Origin: Phycisphaerales bacterium
Lineage (GTDB): Bacteria; Planctomycetota; Phycisphaerae; Phycisphaerales; SM1A02
Direction of reading: 5' to 3'
Assembly: GCA_022446885.1 (NCBI GenBank)
Contig: JAKVBU010000018.1
Location: forward strand, 1-64,000
Length of the DNA stretch: 64,000 bases
Below are positions 7,709 to 17,222 of the stretch, one piece after another (within the stretch, counting starts at the first letter, position 1; every line of letters begins with the position of its first letter). The position numbers and the translations under genes were made by a program. A model generated the notes under the pieces. That model had not been told where the DNA came from and made no database searches. It worked only from the letters and a program-made list of their open reading frames with translations.

Positions 7709-8719
7709 ATGACTGAATCAAGCTCCATCACAGACTCCGTTTCCGAGGCGGGTGACACCCGCTCAGAATTCGCCCGCACCATCAGCAGTCGCGTCGGGCA
7801 GACCGTGGTCGGTCAACAAGTCGTCGTCGAGCGGGTGCTCATCGCATTGCTCACCGGCGGACATCTGTTGCTCGAAGGCGTCCCCGGCATCGCCAAGACG
7901 TTGCTCGTGCAGACAGTGGGCCGCGCTATCGACCTCGACTTCAAGCGGGTGCAATTCACCATCGACCTCCTGCCTTCTGACATCGTCGGCTCGGAGATTC
8001 TCGACAGCAAGACCGGCGAGTTTCGCATCCACAAGGGGCCGGTATTCACGAACCTCCTGCTGGCTGACGAGATCAACCGCGCCAGCCCCAAGGTGCAATC
8101 CGCCTTGCTCGAAGCCATGCAGGAACGCAAGGTGTCCATCGGCGACACCACGCACGTGCTACCTGCCCCATTCCTGGTCGTGGCCACGCAGAACCCGGTC
8201 GAACAGGCGGGGACGTTTGAGTTGCCCGAAGCGCAGTTGGATCGCTTCATGCTGCGTCACCGCCTCTCCTACCCGACGCAGGATGACGAAACCGAGGTGG
8301 TTCGCCGCGGCCTGAAGTTGCGGCTGCGTCGTGAAGGCGACGGGGCCGTGCCCATGAGCGCCTTCGACGCGATCGATGAGTCGAGCCCCTTCCAAGTGGG
8401 CGATCTCACCAGCGCCATGGAGCAAGTGCTCGATGTGCATGTGAGCGAGGTGTTCCTGCGTGACTGCATCGAACTTGTGTCACTGACCCGCAACCACAAT
8501 GACATTGAACTTGGCTGCTCCCCCCGCGCCGCCATCGCACTTGTGACGGCCTCGCGAGCAAGAGCGTTCATCCATGGCCGCGATTACGTGATCCCAGAGG
8601 ACTTCCTCGCCCTTGCCGAAGACGTGGTGCTGCACCGCATCCGGCTCACCTATGAAGCGCTTGCTCGCGGTCGCCGCGGCGAAGACGTGCTCCAAGACCT
8701 GCTGGGCTTGCTGGCCTGA
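7709..8719 (+). CDS. moxR: MoxR-family AAA+ ATPase
   Basis: 336 residues. Walker A is GVPGIAKT (57-64), Walker B is the LLADEINRASPKVQSALLEAMQE segment's ADEIN, and the sensor region contains VVATQNPVEQAGTFELPEAQ, all diagnostic of MoxR ATPases. These act as chaperone-like partners of VWA-domain proteins. It heads a tight run of genes (DUF58, membrane protein, two VWA proteins) and its stop overlaps the next start as TGATG at 8717-8721, which indicates translational coupling. Confidence 0.95.
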   Translation: MTESSSITDSVSEAGDTRSEFARTISSRVGQTVVGQQVVVERVLIALLTGGHLLLEGVPGIAKTLLVQTVGRAIDLDFKRVQFTIDLLPSDIVGSEILDSKTGEFRIHKGPVFTNLLLADEINRASPKVQSALLEAMQERKVSIGDTTHVLPAPFLVVATQNPVEQAGTFELPEAQLDRFMLRHRLSYPTQDDETEVVRRGLKLRLRREGDGAVPMSAFDAIDESSPFQVGDLTSAMEQVLDVHVSEVFLRDCIELVSLTRNHNDIELGCSPRAAIALVTASRARAFIHGRDYVIPEDFLALAEDVVLHRIRLTYEALARGRRGEDVLQDLLGLLA

Positions 8720-9606
8720 TGGATCTGGGGCACCCGGAACTGGGCCCGCCCGACGAACTTTCGCACGGCGACTTTGAATTCGTCGTGCGGAGGCTCGCCG
8801 ACGATCTCGCATTCGGAACAGATGCGTCGCGTTTCGTCGGCGGGGGTCTCGAGTACGCCCAGTCGAGGCCATACGCGCCCGGTGACTCAATTCGCCAGAT
8901 CGACTGGAAGATCACCGCCCGCACGCGTGGCACCTGGGTGAAGGAGTACGAAGCAATCAAGCGAACCGCCGTGCACCTCATGGTGGACACGTCCGCGTCG
9001 ATGACGACAGCTTCAACCAGACTCTCCAAACACGATCTGGCTATCTGGATCGCCGCGGCGCTCGGGCTGGTTGCCCAGCGACGCCTCAGCCCCTGCGCCG
9101 TGATCGGTGGCGGTGAGCGCGAAACACGATTCCAACCGAGCCTGCTGCGTAGCGATCTCTGGCAAGCGCTGGAACCCCTGCGAAGCGGTGTGCATCGTGA
9201 GGGCACCCAATTGGCCCAACGGCTGGAAGACCTGTCTGTGCGAGCCCGCCGGGCCAGCGTCATCGTGGCTCTGACTGATCTGCATGCGCCGGGCGCTGTT
9301 GATGCCCTCCGCCATGCAGCTCAAAAGCACGATGTGATCGTCATCGAACTGCACGACCCCGCCGAAGCAGGCGCCTTGGGCGGTGGCTTCTTCCGCGGCA
9401 ACGAAGCAGAGTCAGGACGGACCTTTACTGGTCACGGCGGCCTGCGGTGGACTTCAAAGAATGATCACATTGAGGAGCGCGACGCGGGGCACACACTGGC
9501 CCGTTCGGGCGTGAGCTGGCTCCAACTGCACACCGATCGGCCGTTCATGCCGCCGCTTCGGCACTTTCTGGCACACCGATCAGCGGTCGGCGGAGGCCGC
9601 ACCTGA
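8719..9606 (+). CDS. DUF58 protein of the Bat operon
   Basis: 295 residues, cytoplasmic (no signal peptide or membrane segment). The characteristic YAPGDSIRQIDWKITARTRG stretch (residues ~54-73) is the DUF58 signature. A VWA-like MIDAS start, VDTSASM, follows at ~92-98. DUF58 proteins are the usual partner encoded next to MoxR and are thought to link the ATPase with the membrane VWA proteins. Start and stop overlap both neighbours by one base. Confidence 0.92.
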   Translation: MDLGHPELGPPDELSHGDFEFVVRRLADDLAFGTDASRFVGGGLEYAQSRPYAPGDSIRQIDWKITARTRGTWVKEYEAIKRTAVHLMVDTSASMTTASTRLSKHDLAIWIAAALGLVAQRRLSPCAVIGGGERETRFQPSLLRSDLWQALEPLRSGVHREGTQLAQRLEDLSVRARRASVIVALTDLHAPGAVDALRHAAQKHDVIVIELHDPAEAGALGGGFFRGNEAESGRTFTGHGGLRWTSKNDHIEERDAGHTLARSGVSWLQLHTDRPFMPPLRHFLAHRSAVGGGRT

Positions 9607-10415
9607 TGCTCGGGGCGCTTCTCATCGCCGCCAGCGTGCTGGCGCAGGACGCACCCGAAGCGCTGCCAGATGCCAGCGTGGGCACCACCCGCGGCATCAC
9701 CGGCACGATCAGCGTGCAGGTGGACTCGGGCACGATTCGAGCACGCCCTGATCTCGCCCTCGACGATCCCCTGCTGGTGCGCATCGCCCAGATTCGGGAA
9801 CTGGAAGGTGGCGGGGCCATCTACGATCTGGAGTACATGGGCACGACTGCCGGCGTGCACGATCTGCGCGACGTGCTGGTGTTCGCCGACGGGTCACCCA
9901 TCGACAATCTGGATCCGATCGAAGTGGTGATCGCTTCCCACCTTGGCATTGACTCACCCGTTGATCTCGACATGACGGCAACCCCACCATCGTCTTTGCG
10001 TGGTGGGTACTTGTTCTGGCTCACGGTTCTGGCCATCGTGTGGCTGCTGGTGCCGATGGTCATCATCGCTCGGCGCATGATGCAACGTCCGCCGGTTTTG
10101 ACACCGCCGGCACCACCGCCAACCCTGGCCGACCAATTGCGACCACTGGTGCGGGCCGCCGCCCAAGGCGAACTCGATGTTGATGCACAAGCTCGCCTTG
10201 AGCTGCTCCTGCACAAGCACTGGCAGCGGGAATTGGCGCTCGACATGAAACCCCACGAGGTGCTTGCGGCCCTGCGGACACACTCGGAGGCTGGCCCCTT
10301 GGTGCGAGCCATTGAAAGTTGGCTGCACAACCCACGGGGCCAGAACCCCACGCCCGGTGAAATCAGCGAGTTGTTGGCCCCATATGACTCGATTCCGGCT
10401 CACGAGGCGACATGA
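9606..10415 (+). CDS. Bat-operon membrane protein, DUF4381/BatD-like
   Basis: 269 residues. An N-terminal signal segment (LGALLIAASVLAQD) is followed by a ~115-residue beta-rich exported region, a transmembrane helix at ~137-157 (WLTVLAIVWLLVPMVIIA), a proline-rich linker and a ~100-residue helical cytoplasmic tail. This matches the topology of DUF4381/BatD-type members of MoxR-DUF58-VWA operons. It overlaps the next gene by ATGA at 10412-10415. The family name is an inference from topology and position. Confidence 0.7.
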   Translation: MLGALLIAASVLAQDAPEALPDASVGTTRGITGTISVQVDSGTIRARPDLALDDPLLVRIAQIRELEGGGAIYDLEYMGTTAGVHDLRDVLVFADGSPIDNLDPIEVVIASHLGIDSPVDLDMTATPPSSLRGGYLFWLTVLAIVWLLVPMVIIARRMMQRPPVLTPPAPPPTLADQLRPLVRAAAQGELDVDAQARLELLLHKHWQRELALDMKPHEVLAALRTHSEAGPLVRAIESWLHNPRGQNPTPGEISELLAPYDSIPAHEAT

Positions 10416-11320
10416 CATTCTCGCACCCGTCGCTGCTGCTTCTGTTGGGCGTAGGCGTTGTGCTGATCGTGTTCGCCTGGCAACGCATGGGACCTGGGCT
10501 GGCCATGCCCTTCGACGATCGCACGCACAAGAAGCGACGCTTCACCGACTGGACCCTGCGGAGTTTCGACTGCATGCCCGCGATCGCGCTCATGGCGGCG
10601 GTGTGCATGCTGGCCGGGCCACAGGTGCTGCGGCGCCCAACTGACCAGCGTGTGCTCACCAATATCCAGTTTCTCATGGACGTGTCAGGCTCGATGACCG
10701 TCGGCCGTCGCTACGACATGGCCTCGGATGCAATCACCAAGTTCGTGGACACGCGGCCCGGTGATGCCTTCGGACTCACGCTGTTTGGCTCGCATGCCAT
10801 TCGATGGGTGCCCCTGACACGCGATCTGGATGTGATCCGAAATGCGATGGCGTTTGCAGATCCACAGCGCCAACCCAGGCACATGGGCGGCACCCGAATC
10901 GGGCACGCCCTCAACTTCGCCATGGGCAGCATGGTGGCAGAAGCATCCGAAGGCGACCGAATGATCGTGCTGGTATCAGACGGCGTCAGTAGCGATCTCT
11001 CTGGAGCAGCGGCCGCGATGGACATCGCAGACGACCTCAATGCCAATGACATCACCGTGTACCACGTGCATGTGGGCACCGGTAGCGTGCCAGCCGTGGT
11101 GCAGGATCTCGCCCGCGAAACCGGCGGCGAGGCATTTGTGGCTACCAACAAGCGAAGCCTGGACAACGTGTTCGCCCACATCGATCGCTTGCGGCCGGAT
11201 CGGTTCGAGCGCGGCGGCACAGTTGCAGTGGATTGGTTCGCCCCCTTCGCCATCACCGGGCTGATCGCGGCGGGGCTTCACATGATCGGCCTTGGTGGCC
11301 TGCGGGTGACGCCATGGTGA
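10412..11320 (+). CDS. VWA-domain membrane protein, BatA-like
   Basis: 302 residues. Two N-terminal membrane helices (residues ~5-20 and ~55-70) precede a von Willebrand factor A domain with the MIDAS motif DVSGSM (residues ~90-95) and the later VLVSDGVSSD. A final hydrophobic segment closes the protein. This is the standard layout of BatA in Bacteroides-aerotolerance operons, where VWA proteins sit at the cytoplasmic membrane with the VWA domain outside it. The stop overlaps the start of the second VWA gene. Confidence 0.9.
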   Translation: MTFSHPSLLLLLGVGVVLIVFAWQRMGPGLAMPFDDRTHKKRRFTDWTLRSFDCMPAIALMAAVCMLAGPQVLRRPTDQRVLTNIQFLMDVSGSMTVGRRYDMASDAITKFVDTRPGDAFGLTLFGSHAIRWVPLTRDLDVIRNAMAFADPQRQPRHMGGTRIGHALNFAMGSMVAEASEGDRMIVLVSDGVSSDLSGAAAAMDIADDLNANDITVYHVHVGTGSVPAVVQDLARETGGEAFVATNKRSLDNVFAHIDRLRPDRFERGGTVAVDWFAPFAITGLIAAGLHMIGLGGLRVTPW

Positions 11321-12309
11321 TGTCGCCCACGACAGCACTGGTCATCGCAGTTGCTGCGGGGCTGCTCGTGGCGATCACCGAGTGGCTGCATCAGCGACGA
11401 ACCTCGCGGGTCGCCCGACTGGCATTCGGTCGGCGCGGATCCCCCGCCGCGTGGACCGCCATCGCTCTGCCGCTGCGCAGCGTCGCCATGGCGGCGATGG
11501 TCTGGGGCATGCTCATGCTCGCGACGCTCGATCCCAAAGTTGACGATGACGTCACGCCGCTGGCGGCGAGCAAGCACCTGCTCATCGCATTTGACGTGAG
11601 CCCGTCGATGCACATCGAAGACGCCGGCCCAGAAGAGAGTGATCAGTCCCGCACTGTGTGGGCCGGCAAACTTGTGCAGGGCATTCTCGATCGCCTGGAT
11701 CCGAGCACGACCCGCGTCTCGATGTTGGCCTTCTACACGAGTTCGCTTCCGCTGTTCCAGGAGACCTTCGACAAGGAGGTCATCGCAAACGCCCTCGACG
11801 GACTTCCGCTGTACGCCGCCTTCGAACCGGGGCCGACTCGATTGCAGGAGGGCGTGGCAGCAGCATTGGACATGGCCAGAACCTGGATGCCCGGCACGGC
11901 CACGCTGCTGGTGGTCAGCGACGGCGACACCTTGACCGGAGCGGCTCCACCCCGGCTGCCAGCCTCCATCGCAGATGTGCTCGTGGTGGGCGTAGGCGAC
12001 CCAAATCGGCCCCAAACCGTGGGTGGGCATGCATCAAGGCAGGATTCCACCTCCCTGAAACAACTCGCAACCCGGCTGGGCGGGCTTTATCATCAGGGGA
12101 ACACGAAGCACCTGCCCAGCGATGTCCTCGATGGGCTTACCATGATTCAGCCTCGACTGGCCTCGGCCACCGGGCTCCGAGAGTTGGCACTGCTGACCTC
12201 CATCTGCGGGGCAGCGGCGCTGGCCTTGATCGGCCCGGCACTGGCGTTGGCGGGGATGCCAAGGCGACGTCATCAGACGATGCCACGAACAGGAGACGTC
12301 ACAGCATGA
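11314..12309 (+). CDS. VWA-domain membrane protein, BatB-like
   Basis: 331 residues from the ATG at 11314 (an ATG at 11320 is also possible). Two membrane helices lie near the N-terminus, then a VWA domain with MIDAS DVSPSM (about residue 94) and LLVVSDGDTLTG, then a C-terminal helix (LLTSICGAAALALIGPALALA). Overlap with the preceding gene indicates coupling, and its stop overlaps the next start (ATGA, 12306-12309). It is the second VWA partner of the MoxR system; the MIDAS is intact in both paralogues. Confidence 0.88.
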   Translation: MVMSPTTALVIAVAAGLLVAITEWLHQRRTSRVARLAFGRRGSPAAWTAIALPLRSVAMAAMVWGMLMLATLDPKVDDDVTPLAASKHLLIAFDVSPSMHIEDAGPEESDQSRTVWAGKLVQGILDRLDPSTTRVSMLAFYTSSLPLFQETFDKEVIANALDGLPLYAAFEPGPTRLQEGVAAALDMARTWMPGTATLLVVSDGDTLTGAAPPRLPASIADVLVVGVGDPNRPQTVGGHASRQDSTSLKQLATRLGGLYHQGNTKHLPSDVLDGLTMIQPRLASATGLRELALLTSICGAAALALIGPALALAGMPRRRHQTMPRTGDVTA

Positions 12310-13187
12310 ACGCCCTGACCCGAGTGAGCTGGACCGTGTGGGCCTTGGTGCCTGTCGTTGCGATCGCCGTGCACTTCGATGCCGGTCAGCACATGATGGC
12401 CCGAGACATCGCAGCCGACATGCTGGCAACTGCACAGGATCAACAGACGCTGGCGATCGAGAAGCAAGATGCAGCCTACGCCGCACATCTGCAGACGATC
12501 GAGGCAAGAGCCGCGACATTCCTGCCCGATGCAGATGCGTCCGCCCAGCAGCGGCTCGATGAAGCGTTGGCCGCAGAGGTCGAAGCGTATGAAGCCGCCT
12601 CGGTGCAGTGGGCCTCAACAGCCGACGCCTTCAAGGCCGTCGAGGAACAGTTGGGAACTGACAACGAGGCCGTCCTCGGTGAAGTGCAGTGGGCAAAGGC
12701 TCGGGCCCGTGTTCGTGCGGGCGATGTCTGGGACGGCGCCAACGATCTCGAAGAACTATTGGCAAAGGCGCAGCAGTCTGACGCCCCCGGCAGTGCAGCA
12801 CTTGCCAAGGCCGCACGCGAAGAGCTCGCTGCCGCCTGCTATTTCGGTGCTCGCCTGCTGCGACTTGAAGGCAAGCCCGCATCCGATTGGCGGCCTCAGG
12901 CCATTCGCGCTCGCCAGCACTTCCGCTACCTGGCCGAGGATGCCGCCCGCTCCTGCTGCGACACCACCGAGGTCCGGGCGCTCGAAGACAATGTCGAGCG
13001 GGCCATCAATCTTGAATTGATGGACTACAGCGAGCTCGAAGGGCAGCCGCTGCCCAAGCAGAGCCCACGGCAGGCCCGTGGAAACTGCAAGAGTTGCAGC
13101 AATTGCAACAATGTCTCGCAGAAGCCGCCAAAGCGCAAGGATGGCCGTGGGGCCGGCGGCGCAGCGCCAATCGGGCCCGGGTGGTAA
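12306..13187 (+). CDS. Bat-operon alpha-helical protein with CxxCxxC tail
   Basis: 293 residues from the ATG at 12306, which overlaps the previous stop. An N-terminal hydrophobic segment (WTVWALVPVVAIAVHF) is followed by a long Ala/Glu-rich helical region and a basic C-terminus containing CKSCSNCNN and a Lys/Gly-rich end. In other Bat operons a TPR protein (BatE/BatC) occupies this position; I do not see clean TPR repeats, so the equivalence is positional. The clustered Cys could bind metal. Confidence 0.65.
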   Translation: MNALTRVSWTVWALVPVVAIAVHFDAGQHMMARDIAADMLATAQDQQTLAIEKQDAAYAAHLQTIEARAATFLPDADASAQQRLDEALAAEVEAYEAASVQWASTADAFKAVEEQLGTDNEAVLGEVQWAKARARVRAGDVWDGANDLEELLAKAQQSDAPGSAALAKAAREELAAACYFGARLLRLEGKPASDWRPQAIRARQHFRYLAEDAARSCCDTTEVRALEDNVERAINLELMDYSELEGQPLPKQSPRQARGNCKSCSNCNNVSQKPPKRKDGRGAGGAAPIGPGW

Positions 13188-13268
13188 TTCGACAGCATCT
13201 CGCCGAAGGCCTCCCCACAGAGGCTTTGACGGAAGACCAAGAAGACTCCAAGAGAGAAGGACTGTGAC

Positions 13269-16200
13269 ATGTCGGTCGTGAGCCTTCGTTGCACGCTTGC
13301 TGCACTGTGCAGTGGTGTGTTGTGCACGTACGCCACAGCCCAGGTTCGCCCGGCCAAGCCACTGCAGCCGGCGCGGGTCGTTCCAGCAACGCCGATTACA
13401 CCCGGTCAGGGCGGCCCCGGCGGAGGTCCACAGTTGCCAGACGCGGTCATTCTGCCACCGGGTGTCACCGGCCCGATCGAGATGCCACCGGGCGGGCCCC
13501 AGGAGATGGGGCTGCAACCCCCTCAGGAGACAAAGTCCGCACCAATCTCGGGCATGAATGAGGCGGAGGCAGCCCGCATCATTGCCATCTACAACGCGCT
13601 TGAGCCAGATGCGCAAGAGGCGATGCGCGAACTCTATCTCACGCAAGACATCGACCTGCTGATGGTGATCGCCCGTATGAACGGCGCCGATGCCAAGCCC
13701 CTCATGCCCAGCTTCTCCCGCAAGAAGTTCAAGCGAACACCTCAGGCGGTGCTGGCCGCGCGAACCAAACTTGGGCTGGAGTCCTTCCGACCTGCCGAGA
13801 CAGCCGAGCCGCGTGAACTTGTCGAATGGCTTCACCTGAACGTGATGGCCGGCGAATGGGGTGAGTTGCAGTGGTTCCTGAACGAACGAGCTGGCGCCGA
13901 AGCTCCGGCGATGTACTCCCATGTGCTGCAGTCCACCAACCAAGGCGACCCGATGCTGCTGCCAGAAGAGGTGCTGGCGCTTGCAAATGCCGCACCTGAA
14001 GGCACGGAGGAAGTAGACAGCCCCACCGACTGGCAGATCGACATTTTGGGATCGATGCTCAAGCAGTCGGCCCAGCGAGCGTCGGTAGGCCCCATGCTGG
14101 AGCAACTCCACGCAGGCACCCGCCTCTTCGGTGGCGAGATTCCGGCCCATCAGGCCCGCACCGCAGCCCTGCTCACCAGAGCCGGTATGCCTCAGGAAGC
14201 CCATCGGTATCTGCCCGATCTGGATGCAGCTCGAACTGATCAGAACGGCCGCGCTCTTTTGATTCACGGGCTGTACCACGCTGACCTCGATGAGGTGGTT
14301 CCGGCATGGTCACTCTTTGGTGAGGTGGCGCTGCTGAGCGACGCCGACTTCAAACTTCGGCAGGAAGCGCTGCGGGAGGCCGTCAAGCGGCTGCCGGAAG
14401 TACCTGAGACGCAGGCCACCCAGTGGCTCATGCAAGTGTTTGCCGACGATCGACTCGCGCCAGCAGCGCTGGAGGTCATCGCCCTCGACGCCATGAACCT
14501 CAGCAAACGAGGCTTGTCTGTCACGGCCCGGGCCCGCACGATTCTGGTCATGAAGGCTGCGGTCGAGTCACTGCTGGCCTCAGGTCAGGTTGACTCCGAC
14601 ACCATTCGCGTGCCGCTGCGCATGCTGACGACCGGCCTCGTGATGGAAGCCGAAAAGATCGCTGAGGCGAGAACCACACCCAATCGGGTACCTCGCGAGA
14701 TCACACTGATGATGCGGGCGCTGCCCGATGAGTCCTGGCTGCAGTCGATCGAACCTTCGCTGGCATCACGGGCATACCGCGCCTTCATCCAAGTGGCGCT
14801 GCGGGCGGACGAGACCGACATCGCGCTCGACATTCTGCAACGAGGTGTTGCCAGCCACGCAGCAGATGCGCAGGTCATGGGCCAAGAGTTCCTCGACGGA
14901 TGGATCAAGCGACTTCGCCCCGATGCGGGCAGCAACCGGACTGCCGCCGCTCAGGCCATGCTCATGCTCTACGGCGGAGACATGTCCATGACAGCCGCAC
15001 CGCTGACACGAGGGCGGCAGGCACGCAACATCGCCCGGCTGGTCGAGGTGCTCGATCTGCTCAAGGCTCATGACGTCGATCCACAGGACGTGCCCAACCT
15101 CGTCTCGGCTTTCCGCGCCTGCCACAGCCGGAGCGAGGCCTACAGCGAGCCCTCGATCGAAGAAGTCTTCGGCCCCATCAGCGAGTTGCCCGCTCCGGTC
15201 GCATCCAAGTTGGCCGCCGCCATGCAGGCAGGCCTCAGCGGCGACTGGCGATCGCGTGAGGTGCAACAGCGATTTGGCATGCGACGCAATGCTGTGGAGA
15301 TCGCTGCTGTGGTCGAGGAGGGATATGCCCTGGCCGCCCGACTCATTGAACAAGCTCGATCGCTTGAACCCGACACGTGGCAGCACGCGATTGCCCGCGC
15401 TGCCCTGGCCTATGAACGGCTCGAGCACCGCCGGGCCCAAGCCGGTGAAGAACTGGCCGACTACGAGCAGCTGCGTGAACAGAGTTTCAACGCATTCCGC
15501 GACGCTGCCGTGGCATATGCCGATGCTGCAGCTCGCGGCGAAGTCGATCCTACGGCCGACGTGTTTTCGGTGTGGTTCAACGCAGCTGTCGGTGCCACCG
15601 ACCTGTCCACCGTGACACGAGACAACGTGCTGTATGAAGGGTCGGAGCGAGACACGCAGATCAACACGATCCGCGAGACGATTCTGGCCATGCCCGAGGC
15701 GGCTGCAGATGAGCACATGGCGCTTCTGGCAGGCGAGCTCACCACCGCCATCAACTCGCTGTCTCCCGAAGTGAAGCCGCGCGTTGTGGGGCATGCCCTG
15801 CGAATCGTGGGCGAACATCCCGCTGGCGCGACGCTGCGGCGAATTCAGTCACTCTATGACGACTTGCTCAAGAACGAGATTCATCTGCGACTGATTGTTG
15901 ACGGCGCTGATCGCATCGGCGCCGACCAACCATTCGCTGCGGTGCTCACGCTGCGTTACACCAATGCGGTTGATCGAGAGACCGACGGATTCGGCAAGTA
16001 TCTTCGAAACGGCGTCTACCTGTCGATGGGTGGCCGAGGCACCTCCATGAACTACCGCGATCGACTGGATCGGTCGATCCGTACAGCACTGAGCGAAGGC
16101 TTCGAAGTAGAGGGCATCGGGTACTTCGATCCGATGCACCCATCGCGTGAGGTACGCGAGAACGGCGAGTCGGGGTGGCAGGAGAAGCCACTGGCCTACA

Positions 16201-17141
16201 TCGCCCTCAAGGCGACCGATCCGAGCATCGAACGAGTGCCCGCCGTCACGATGGACATCGACTTCATGGATCAGACCGGCCCGGTGATCCTGCCCATCGA
16301 GTCCAACGCCCCGCTGGTCGATGCAGCCCGCGATTCCGACGCACGGCCGGTGCACGATCTCACTGTCGAGCAGATCGTGGATGTACGCGATGACGAAGCC
16401 GTTCTGCTGGAGATCACCGCGACAGGGCGCGGCATGGTGCCCCAGTTGGATCAACTTCTGTCAGGCATTGACAGTGCCCTGCCCGGATGGCGAATTGCTG
16501 ATGGAGGCCTCGAAACGCATGACATCGTGCTGCTTGAGTCTGCTGAATCCGATTCGGATCGGTTCTTTCTGCCCGGAGATGAAGATCCTGAGCAGGAATT
16601 GGAATTGGTCGGCGATGACGGCGTGCACCGACAAGCCACACAGCGACGTTGGAGCGTGCGCTACGTGCCCACGGCCTCCCCGACCGGCGGGAACTTCACA
16701 ATGCCCACGATGGTCGCCGGCATCAACGGCGAACTCGCGAACAAGACGTTCAGTGACATGGATCTGGTCGTCGTCGAGGGAGGCACCGTGCCCCTGGATG
16801 AAGGCCTGCGTCTGTGGTCATGGATCGCAATCGCCGTAGCACTTGTCGCGATCGTGGTGGCGCTGATTCTGCTGCAGCGTCGCAGTGTTGGTGGCACCTC
16901 GGACTCAAACGAAACCGACTGGATGCCGGCACGCGACACGCCTCTGAGTGCAATCGCGGCGCTTGAACGCATTGATCAGGCCTTCGGGCCTTCGATGTCT
17001 GAAGATCGACGAACCGCTCTACGTGACCAGATTCAATCACTTCAGGCGAAGTTCTTCAGCCCCTCCAGCGAGGCGGAGCCCGGTTCACTGCGGGACATCG
17101 TCGAGCGATGGGTGCAGGAAGTTCACGCGACACCGGCGTGA
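13269..17141 (+). CDS. Large (1290 aa) exported, C-terminally membrane-anchored protein of the Bat locus
   Basis: The ATG at 13269 has a GAGAAGGA ribosome site. A signal peptide (ending ATAQ), a Pro/Gly-rich linker (residues ~30-95), and a very long, mostly helical repeat-like region (~100-850) precede a more beta-rich region (~850-1180). A single transmembrane helix at ~1194-1215 (WIAIAVALVAIVVALILL) and a ~75-residue helical cytoplasmic tail end it. This topology (large periplasmic part, one helix, short tail) resembles an enlarged BatD. I recognise no catalytic motif. It lies 81 bases after the Bat genes on the same strand and is probably co-transcribed. Confidence 0.6.
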   Translation: MSVVSLRCTLAALCSGVLCTYATAQVRPAKPLQPARVVPATPITPGQGGPGGGPQLPDAVILPPGVTGPIEMPPGGPQEMGLQPPQETKSAPISGMNEAEAARIIAIYNALEPDAQEAMRELYLTQDIDLLMVIARMNGADAKPLMPSFSRKKFKRTPQAVLAARTKLGLESFRPAETAEPRELVEWLHLNVMAGEWGELQWFLNERAGAEAPAMYSHVLQSTNQGDPMLLPEEVLALANAAPEGTEEVDSPTDWQIDILGSMLKQSAQRASVGPMLEQLHAGTRLFGGEIPAHQARTAALLTRAGMPQEAHRYLPDLDAARTDQNGRALLIHGLYHADLDEVVPAWSLFGEVALLSDADFKLRQEALREAVKRLPEVPETQATQWLMQVFADDRLAPAALEVIALDAMNLSKRGLSVTARARTILVMKAAVESLLASGQVDSDTIRVPLRMLTTGLVMEAEKIAEARTTPNRVPREITLMMRALPDESWLQSIEPSLASRAYRAFIQVALRADETDIALDILQRGVASHAADAQVMGQEFLDGWIKRLRPDAGSNRTAAAQAMLMLYGGDMSMTAAPLTRGRQARNIARLVEVLDLLKAHDVDPQDVPNLVSAFRACHSRSEAYSEPSIEEVFGPISELPAPVASKLAAAMQAGLSGDWRSREVQQRFGMRRNAVEIAAVVEEGYALAARLIEQARSLEPDTWQHAIARAALAYERLEHRRAQAGEELADYEQLREQSFNAFRDAAVAYADAAARGEVDPTADVFSVWFNAAVGATDLSTVTRDNVLYEGSERDTQINTIRETILAMPEAAADEHMALLAGELTTAINSLSPEVKPRVVGHALRIVGEHPAGATLRRIQSLYDDLLKNEIHLRLIVDGADRIGADQPFAAVLTLRYTNAVDRETDGFGKYLRNGVYLSMGGRGTSMNYRDRLDRSIRTALSEGFEVEGIGYFDPMHPSREVRENGESGWQEKPLAYIALKATDPSIERVPAVTMDIDFMDQTGPVILPIESNAPLVDAARDSDARPVHDLTVEQIVDVRDDEAVLLEITATGRGMVPQLDQLLSGIDSALPGWRIADGGLETHDIVLLESAESDSDRFFLPGDEDPEQELELVGDDGVHRQATQRRWSVRYVPTASPTGGNFTMPTMVAGINGELANKTFSDMDLVVVEGGTVPLDEGLRLWSWIAIAVALVAIVVALILLQRRSVGGTSDSNETDWMPARDTPLSAIAALERIDQAFGPSMSEDRRTALRDQIQSLQAKFFSPSSEAEPGSLRDIVERWVQEVHATPA

Positions 17142-17222
17142 GTCTGAGCCCCTCCCCCACTTGACGGCGGCTCAGAAACGGGGAGGTACCGTGCGATTGC
17201 CATGTCGAATAGGCTTTGAGGC

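Noticed and set aside
12756-14279. 507-codon minus-strand frame across the Bat-operon genes
   Set aside because: Crosses the junction of two convincing plus-strand genes and shows no domain or signal; explained by GC bias.
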